Below are positions 60,119 through 64,000 of a stretch of DNA of 64,000 nucleotides, one piece after another. The stretch's first letter is position 1; each line of letters begins with the position of its first letter. The DNA is taken from the NCBI RefSeq assembly GCF_004801395.1, contig NZ_SSOA01000013.1, positions 37,880 to 101,879 of the forward strand, read 5' to 3'. Source of the DNA: Gillisella terrae. Lineage in GTDB: Bacteria; Pseudomonadota; Alphaproteobacteria; Rhizobiales; Rhizobiaceae. Below the pieces are notes generated by a model, which was given only the letters and a program-made list of their open reading frames with translations, made no database searches and was not told the DNA's origin. The translations under genes were made by a program, and so were the position numbers.

Positions 60119-60447
60119 TCACACGTTACGCCTTGTTTGAAGGCAGCATCAAGCCCGGCCAGACGGATGCCTTTCGCGCCGCCGTTTTGGAAAAAATTCT
60201 ACCAAAATGGCAACAGTTTCCCGGCGCTTTGGATGTGCGGGTCTCGTTTGCCGAAAGCCGCGACGATGGCGCGCCAGAATTTCCGATGATTTTGGCCATC
60301 AATTATCCCGATCTGGCCGCCGTCGATGCCGCTTTGGCAAGCCCGGTGCGTGGGCAAGCCCGCGCCGCTACCGAAGAGGTTCTGGCTGAATTCTTTGATG
60401 GGCGCATTCACCACCACGTCACTCTGGCCAATGAGTTTCCGCTTTAA
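60115..60447 (+). CDS. Small protein, probable dimeric alpha-beta barrel fold
   Basis: 110 residues; ATG overlaps the preceding stop by four bases. An N-terminal TRYALFEGSIKPGQTDAFRA strand-helix, then YPDLAAVDAALASP, look like a Dabb/EthD-type ferredoxin-like barrel; HHHVTLANEFPL ends the chain with three histidines. Such proteins can be small isomerases or accessory enzymes; the function here is unknown. Tight coupling suggests it serves the sugar-acid pathway. Confidence 0.7.
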   Translation: MITRYALFEGSIKPGQTDAFRAAVLEKILPKWQQFPGALDVRVSFAESRDDGAPEFPMILAINYPDLAAVDAALASPVRGQARAATEEVLAEFFDGRIHHHVTLANEFPL

Positions 60448-60452
60448 TCCTG

Positions 60453-60480
60453 CCTCATCCCCCGTTGGGGGATGAGGTTT
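60453..60480 (+). terminator. Intrinsic terminator or attenuator before the LacI-type gene
   Basis: CCTCATCCCCC (60453-60463), loop GTT, and GGGGGATGAGG (60467-60477) form a perfect 11-bp GC-rich stem followed by three T residues. It lies between the small barrel gene and the regulator, so the regulator is probably made at lower level than the enzymes. The T-run is short. Confidence 0.6.
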
Positions 60481-60483
60481 GAG

Positions 60484-61527
60484 ATGAGCGACATCGACCA
60501 CAAAAGGCAATTGATGAGCAAACATCGCAAACCACCGACCATGGCCGATATTGCCCGGATCACCGGGGTTTCTCCCATGACGGTGTCGCGGGCTTTCAAG
60601 GCCGATAGCCTGATCAACAAGGAAACCCGCGAAGCCATTTTGCAGGCGGCAGAAGATCTGGGCTATGTGTTTGATTCAACCGCCTCCAATCTACGTTCCC
60701 AAAAGTCGGATTTTGTCGCGGTTACCATTCCATCCATCAACAATGCCAATTTTGCCGACACCGTCGGCGGGCTGTCGGAAACCCTGGCAACCCGCCGCAT
60801 GCAAATTCTGCTGGGTTATACCAATTACGATATGCAGGAAGAGGAGCGGCTGATCGAACAACTCTTACGCCGCAAGCCGCAGGCGATTGTGGTGACGGGC
60901 GGCAAGCACACAGATCGCGCCCGAAGATTGCTCGAAAACGCCCCCATTCCAGTGATTGAAACCTGGGACATACCGGCAAAACCGATTGGCTACTATATCG
61001 GCTTTTCCAATGCGGCGGCCGTGCGCGAAATGGTCGACCACTTTGTCAAGGTGGGCTATCGCCGCATCGCCTTTATCGGTGGTGATGTTGGCCGCGACAC
61101 ACGCGGCAGCGACCGCCGCCTTGGCTTTGTAGAGGCCATGAAGACCCACGGCCTGGATAGCTCGCGCCTGATTGCCGCGGGCCCGCCGCCCATTTCCATG
61201 CGTGAAGGTGCCAATGCCATGGCGCGGCTCTTGCAGGAATTTCCTGATACCGAGGCGGTGATTTGCGTCTCCGACCTTTCGGCCTTCGGTGCCCTGACCG
61301 AGTGTCAGCGGCGCCATATCGCTGTTCCATCCCGCATCGCCATTGGTGGTTTTGGTGATTATGAAATTGGCAGCATTTCGGTGCCAACCCTCACGACCAT
61401 CAATGCCCGGTCCCGCGATATTGGCCAGCGTACCGGCCAGCTTATTCTCGACATTCTCGACGACAGGCCCGATACCGACCACGTTCTGATCAAGCCCGAA
61501 TTGATTGTGCGCGAAAGCAGCAAATAA
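60484..61527 (+). CDS. LacI family transcriptional regulator of the gluconate/idonate cluster (GntR/IdnR-like)
   Basis: 347 residues from ATG 60484; ATG 60514 is an alternative, closer to the helix-turn-helix. The DNA-binding domain reads PTMADIARITGVSPMTVSRAFKADSLI with the hinge helix ending near NLRSQKSDFVAVTIPS, and a periplasmic-binding-protein-like effector domain follows (about 75-345). The two palindromes at 54958 and 57902 match the class of site this family binds. Gluconate or a keto-gluconate is the likely inducer. Confidence 0.9.
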   Translation: MSDIDHKRQLMSKHRKPPTMADIARITGVSPMTVSRAFKADSLINKETREAILQAAEDLGYVFDSTASNLRSQKSDFVAVTIPSINNANFADTVGGLSETLATRRMQILLGYTNYDMQEEERLIEQLLRRKPQAIVVTGGKHTDRARRLLENAPIPVIETWDIPAKPIGYYIGFSNAAAVREMVDHFVKVGYRRIAFIGGDVGRDTRGSDRRLGFVEAMKTHGLDSSRLIAAGPPPISMREGANAMARLLQEFPDTEAVICVSDLSAFGALTECQRRHIAVPSRIAIGGFGDYEIGSISVPTLTTINARSRDIGQRTGQLILDILDDRPDTDHVLIKPELIVRESSK

Positions 61528-61673
61528 TACGCTCCCGATTGAGCAAAAATCGGGGCGCGTCATCGCTCTTCAAAAAAATCATAAAAAAATGCCGCCGCCA
61601 ATGAATAATCGGGCGGTCTTGGGTGTTCTCCTCACGCAACCGCCCCAATCAATGCGTTTCAAGGAGCTTTATC

Positions 61674-62201
61674 ATGAAAACCCGTTCTCTTCTCATCGCC
61701 GTGGCTCTTGGTTTCACCGCCGCCTTTCACGTCGCGCCCGTGCTTGCTGCCGGAGACGACAGCGAAAAGACGCCAACCTGCAAAAAGGGCGAAATCTGGA
61801 ACAAGAAATCCGGCAAATGTGAAAAGCAGAGCAGCGCCAATATTGATGATCGCAATCGCGCTGACTATGCCTATTCCTTGGCAAAGGAAGGCCGCTATCA
61901 GGAAGCATTGGCCGTTCTTGATACCGTGAAAAACCAGAACGACCCGGAAGTGCTGAATTATCGCGGCTATGCAACACGCAAACTTGGCCGTACCGATGAG
62001 GGTATTTCCTACTATCTGCGCTCAGTGGCAGCGGCACCGCGCTATGCCAAGGTGCGGGAATATCTGGGTGAAGCCTATGTGATCAAGGGAGAAATCCCCT
62101 TGGCAAAAGAACAGCTTGCCAGCATCCGCACGATCTGCGGCACCGATTGCGAGGAATATAAGGACCTCAATGAGGCGATCCTGCAGGGCAAAAAAATCTA
62201 A
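61674..62201 (+). CDS. Periplasmic TPR-containing protein
   Basis: 175 residues from ATG 61674 with AAGGAG 9 bases upstream. A signal peptide (residues 1-25, ending VLAA) is followed by a short Cys-containing segment CKKGEIWNKKSGKC, then TPR-like helices (YAYSLAKEGRYQEALAVLD, VLNYRGYATRKLGRTDEGIS, REYLGEAYVIKGEIPLAKEQ) and a C-terminal pair of cysteines (ICGTDC). Role unknown; it may be a scaffold in the periplasm. Whether it belongs to the sigma-factor regulon downstream is not shown. Confidence 0.82.
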   Translation: MKTRSLLIAVALGFTAAFHVAPVLAAGDDSEKTPTCKKGEIWNKKSGKCEKQSSANIDDRNRADYAYSLAKEGRYQEALAVLDTVKNQNDPEVLNYRGYATRKLGRTDEGISYYLRSVAAAPRYAKVREYLGEAYVIKGEIPLAKEQLASIRTICGTDCEEYKDLNEAILQGKKI

Positions 62202-62246
62202 ACCTGTGCCGCGGATCGACGGTTCTCAGAGCAACTGACATAGGCA

Positions 62247-62302
62247 AGCGCGCTCGAACACCCGTGGTGTCTCGATGATTGAAGAGTGCTTTCGAGCGCG
62301 CT
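62247..62302. promoter_or_regulatory. Nested inverted repeat between the TPR and sigma-factor genes
   Basis: AGCGCGCTCGAA (62247-62258) and its exact complement TTCGAGCGCGCT (62291-62302) enclose 32 bases that themselves hold ACACC/GGTGT. It could fold into a branched hairpin ending the TPR transcript, or be a regulatory leader for the sigma gene. Confidence 0.5.
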
Positions 62303-62310
62303 CCCCCTCC

Positions 62311-62350
62311 CTTTTCAAGAGACACACCCGCTCTTTTCAACAGGCACACC
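62311..62350 (+). repeat. Imperfect 18-bp direct repeat before the sigma-factor start
   Basis: CTTTTCAAGAGACACACC (62311-62328) and CTTTTCAACAGGCACACC (62333-62350) differ in two positions and start 22 bases apart, ending 4 bases before ATG 62355. Two helical turns' spacing fits a tandem protein-binding site; a recent duplication is the alternative. Confidence 0.5.
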
Positions 62351-62354
62351 AGAA

Positions 62355-62951
62355 ATGGCTATGGCTCTCGACATTATCTCCCCCTATAGTCATCGGAAGG
62401 CTCCCGCACGGCAGGAGTCCTTACGCGGGCCTGTGCCGTCGACGTCTTATGGAGAAAATGCCATCGCCAGCGAAGCCGCAGTCCGCGCCGGACTTTCCGC
62501 CAATCTGTCAAAGCTGTGGCGTTATGGTCTGGTTCTCTCACGCCATCGCGATGTGGCCGATGATCTGGTGCAGCAAACCTGCGTGCGGGCCTTGGAACGG
62601 GCACAACAATTTTCCGAAGGAAGCCGGCTGGATCATTGGCTCCTGTCAATTCTCCACTCCATCTGGCTCAACGAATTGCGTGCCCGCCGGGTGCGTCTGG
62701 GACAAGGGCATGTCAGTGCAGAAGAGGTTCTGGTTTTTGATGGGGCAAATGTTGCCGAACAAAAATTGGCGGCCTTGCAGGTGATGAAACAGGTCAATGA
62801 TCTGCCAGAGGCGCAGCGCATGGCGGTGTTTCTGGCCTATGTCGAAGGCTTTTCCTATCGAGAGGTGGCAACCATTCTGGATATTCCCATTGGTACCGTC
62901 ATGAGCCGCCTCTCTGCCGCGCGGGCAACACTTGCAGAAGGGCAGGTTTGA
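62355..62951 (+). CDS. ECF-type RNA polymerase sigma factor
   Basis: 198 residues from ATG 62355 (62361 also possible; a GTG at 62286 falls inside the inverted repeat and is unlikely). Region 2 is visible at LSRHRDVADDLVQQTCVRAL and region 4 at LPEAQRMAVFLAYVEGFSYREVATILDIPIGTVMSRLSAAR. It directs RNA polymerase to a stress or envelope regulon. The anti-sigma gene begins one base after the stop, the standard pairing. Confidence 0.9.
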   Translation: MAMALDIISPYSHRKAPARQESLRGPVPSTSYGENAIASEAAVRAGLSANLSKLWRYGLVLSRHRDVADDLVQQTCVRALERAQQFSEGSRLDHWLLSILHSIWLNELRARRVRLGQGHVSAEEVLVFDGANVAEQKLAALQVMKQVNDLPEAQRMAVFLAYVEGFSYREVATILDIPIGTVMSRLSAARATLAEGQV

Positions 62952-62952
62952 C

Positions 62953-63801
62953 ATGACAGACAAGACACCGCCTTATTCTGAAATGCCTTCTTCTGAAATG
63001 CCAAGCGATGCCGTGTTGACGGCCCTGATTGACGGTCAGTTGTCACCGCAGGAAGAGGCCGCGCTTCTGCACCAGATGGACGAAAACCCGGCGATTTCTG
63101 AGCGCGTTGAATTTCTCTCACGCGCCAGCCTGAATTTCCAGGCGGCCTTTCAGCCGCTGTTGGATGAAGCACCTCTGCAAAAACTACAGGCGCAGCTCGA
63201 TGCCATTCCACCGCGCAAGGCCCCTCCCCTTTGGCGAAAGAGCGCAAATTGGAACGAAGGACGCCGGGGCTTTATCGGCCTTTTGGCGGCATCCGTGGTG
63301 GCCGGGGTGTTTGCTGATCGCGTCTGGCTTGCCGCAACAGCGGATGAAGACCATGACGCCGATGATAGCGCGGCGTGGCGCGGTGTTGTTGCGCAATATA
63401 TGGCGCTTTACACGCCGGATACGCTTGGATCAAACCAGCCCGGCGAGGACCAGCAGCAAGCACAATTGTCTGCGCTCAACAGCCAACTTGGGCTGGACTT
63501 GACACCACAGAAAATTGCAATGCCGAACATCGAATTTCGCCGCACACAGATTTTGGCTTATGATTCAAAACCTTTGGCGCAAATTCTCTTTGCCGACCCG
63601 CAAGGCAGACCCATGGCGCTTTGCATCTTGCGCAACAAGACCGCCCCCCATGGGATTGCCATCGAAAAACGGCACTCCATGAATATTGCCTGGTGGGCTA
63701 CACGCGATTATCAAGCCCTGTTGATTGGCCACGGCACAGAGCGCGACATCAACACGCTTGCCGAAGGTGTGCGAGAGCGACTGCTTTCTGAAAGGGCTTA
63801 G
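62953..63801 (+). CDS. Anti-sigma factor, single membrane span
   Basis: 282 residues from ATG 62953. The cytoplasmic N-terminus has the anti-sigma pattern LTALIDGQLSPQEEAALLHQ (about residues 22-41) without a zinc-binding HCC motif. One membrane segment (about 106-122, GFIGLLAASVVAGVFAD) is followed by a periplasmic domain of about 155 residues ending with ALLIGHGTERDINTLAEGVR. It should hold the sigma factor at the membrane until a periplasmic signal arrives. Its TAG stop is the first triplet of a family B repeat. Confidence 0.85.
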   Translation: MTDKTPPYSEMPSSEMPSDAVLTALIDGQLSPQEEAALLHQMDENPAISERVEFLSRASLNFQAAFQPLLDEAPLQKLQAQLDAIPPRKAPPLWRKSANWNEGRRGFIGLLAASVVAGVFADRVWLAATADEDHDADDSAAWRGVVAQYMALYTPDTLGSNQPGEDQQQAQLSALNSQLGLDLTPQKIAMPNIEFRRTQILAYDSKPLAQILFADPQGRPMALCILRNKTAPHGIAIEKRHSMNIAWWATRDYQALLIGHGTERDINTLAEGVRERLLSERA

Positions 63802-63825
63802 AGTCTGTCAGGTTCAGATTGAACC
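63799..63825. repeat. Dispersed repeat family B, interrupted copy 3
   Basis: TAGAGTCTGTCAGG, then TTCAGATTGAACC as in copies 1 and 2, after which the match stops abruptly where the second arm should continue. Unrelated sequence leading to a transposase fragment follows, suggesting insertion into the palindrome. Confidence 0.65.
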
Positions 63826-63879
63826 ACAGTACACGACGCATAGGTTTTACCGTATAGCTCACCCCCCTCTGCCCCAGGC

Positions 63880-63999
63880 CTATCGCATATGGTGAATGAG
63901 CTCGAGTAGGTATTTCTCGTTCCATGCGGCCTTTTTGAGTTTTCGTCGCATGGGAACCCTTTCTGGATGCATGGTGGCAATGTTGAGTGCGAGCCGTCG
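63880..63999 (-). mobile_element. 3' end of a transposase gene (probable ISAs1-like), cut by the window edge
   Basis: On the reverse strand, 39 codons from 63999 to a TAG at 63880-63882 encode RRLALNIATMHPERVPM, then RRKLKKAAWNEKYLLELI and HHMR. This is the usual C-terminus of ISAs1/H-repeat-type DDE transposases as I remember them. The rest lies right of base 64000. The IS end should lie between 63826 and 63879, within or next to the interrupted repeat. Confidence 0.6.
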
Positions 64000-64000
64000 C

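Noticed and set aside
61534..61554. CCCGATT/AATCGGG hairpin after the LacI-type gene as a terminator
   Set aside because: The stem is only 7 bp and no T-run follows; kept out of the feature list.

Overview
The window reads as chromosomal or megaplasmid DNA of an alphaproteobacterium, most likely of the order Hyphomicrobiales (Rhizobiaceae or Brucellaceae). The grounds are a GC content in the mid-50s by eye, dense packing of ABC and TRAP uptake operons, UgpB-, DadA- and GsiB-like proteins of rhizobial flavour, and short palindromic intergenic repeats. The genus cannot be fixed from sequence alone. I saw no rRNA, tRNA or CRISPR array.

Left part (1-10.0 kb): the end of a galactofuranose/sugar ABC importer (ATPase cut by the window edge, YtfQ-like binding protein, with a terminator between them). 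Next comes a forward operon of an RpiR-type regulator, a GsiABCD-like glutathione/peptide importer, a DppA-type D-aminopeptidase and an isoaspartyl peptidase: import followed by peptide breakdown. A perfect 18-bp inverted repeat lies in front of the regulator.

10.0-19.9 kb: one gene for a 3086-residue protein made almost entirely of about 385 unbroken octapeptides, themselves grouped into 7- and 10-octad modules. I do not recognise a family. 19.9-26.4 kb: an Lrp regulator divergent from alanine racemase, D-amino-acid dehydrogenase, a TAXI-type TRAP transporter and a DUF1850 protein. 26.4-34.6 kb, reverse strand: a branched-chain-type ABC importer (binding protein, two ATPases, two permeases) followed by a GMC oxidoreductase, a 3-hydroxyisobutyrate dehydrogenase and a MYG1-family protein; a LysR regulator diverges from it.

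35.7-45.5 kb, reverse strand: UDP-galactopyranose mutase and a TPR/O-GlcNAc-transferase-like glycosyltransferase next to a 2007-residue adhesin. The adhesin has 12 cadherin-like repeats, two putative Ig domains and a C-terminal outer-membrane barrel. This suggests a glycosylated surface adhesin, but only by proximity. 45.6-47.5 kb: a small phage-tail-collar protein, DUF6916 protein and GNAT acetyltransferase cassette. 47.8-53.9 kb: a Na/Pi symporter and an UgpBAEC-like glycerol-3-phosphate importer, a phosphate-supply theme.

54.0-61.5 kb: an L-idonate/gluconate catabolic cluster (lactonase, IdnD, IdnO, gluconokinase, three further dehydrogenases, a small dimeric barrel protein and a LacI-type regulator), with two GntR/IdnR-like operators at the two divergent promoters. 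61.6-63.8 kb: a periplasmic TPR protein, an ECF sigma factor and its membrane anti-sigma factor. The right edge holds the 3' end of a transposase that appears to have interrupted a palindromic repeat. Two families of dispersed palindromes run through the second half, one of which supplies the stop codon of the gene it abuts.
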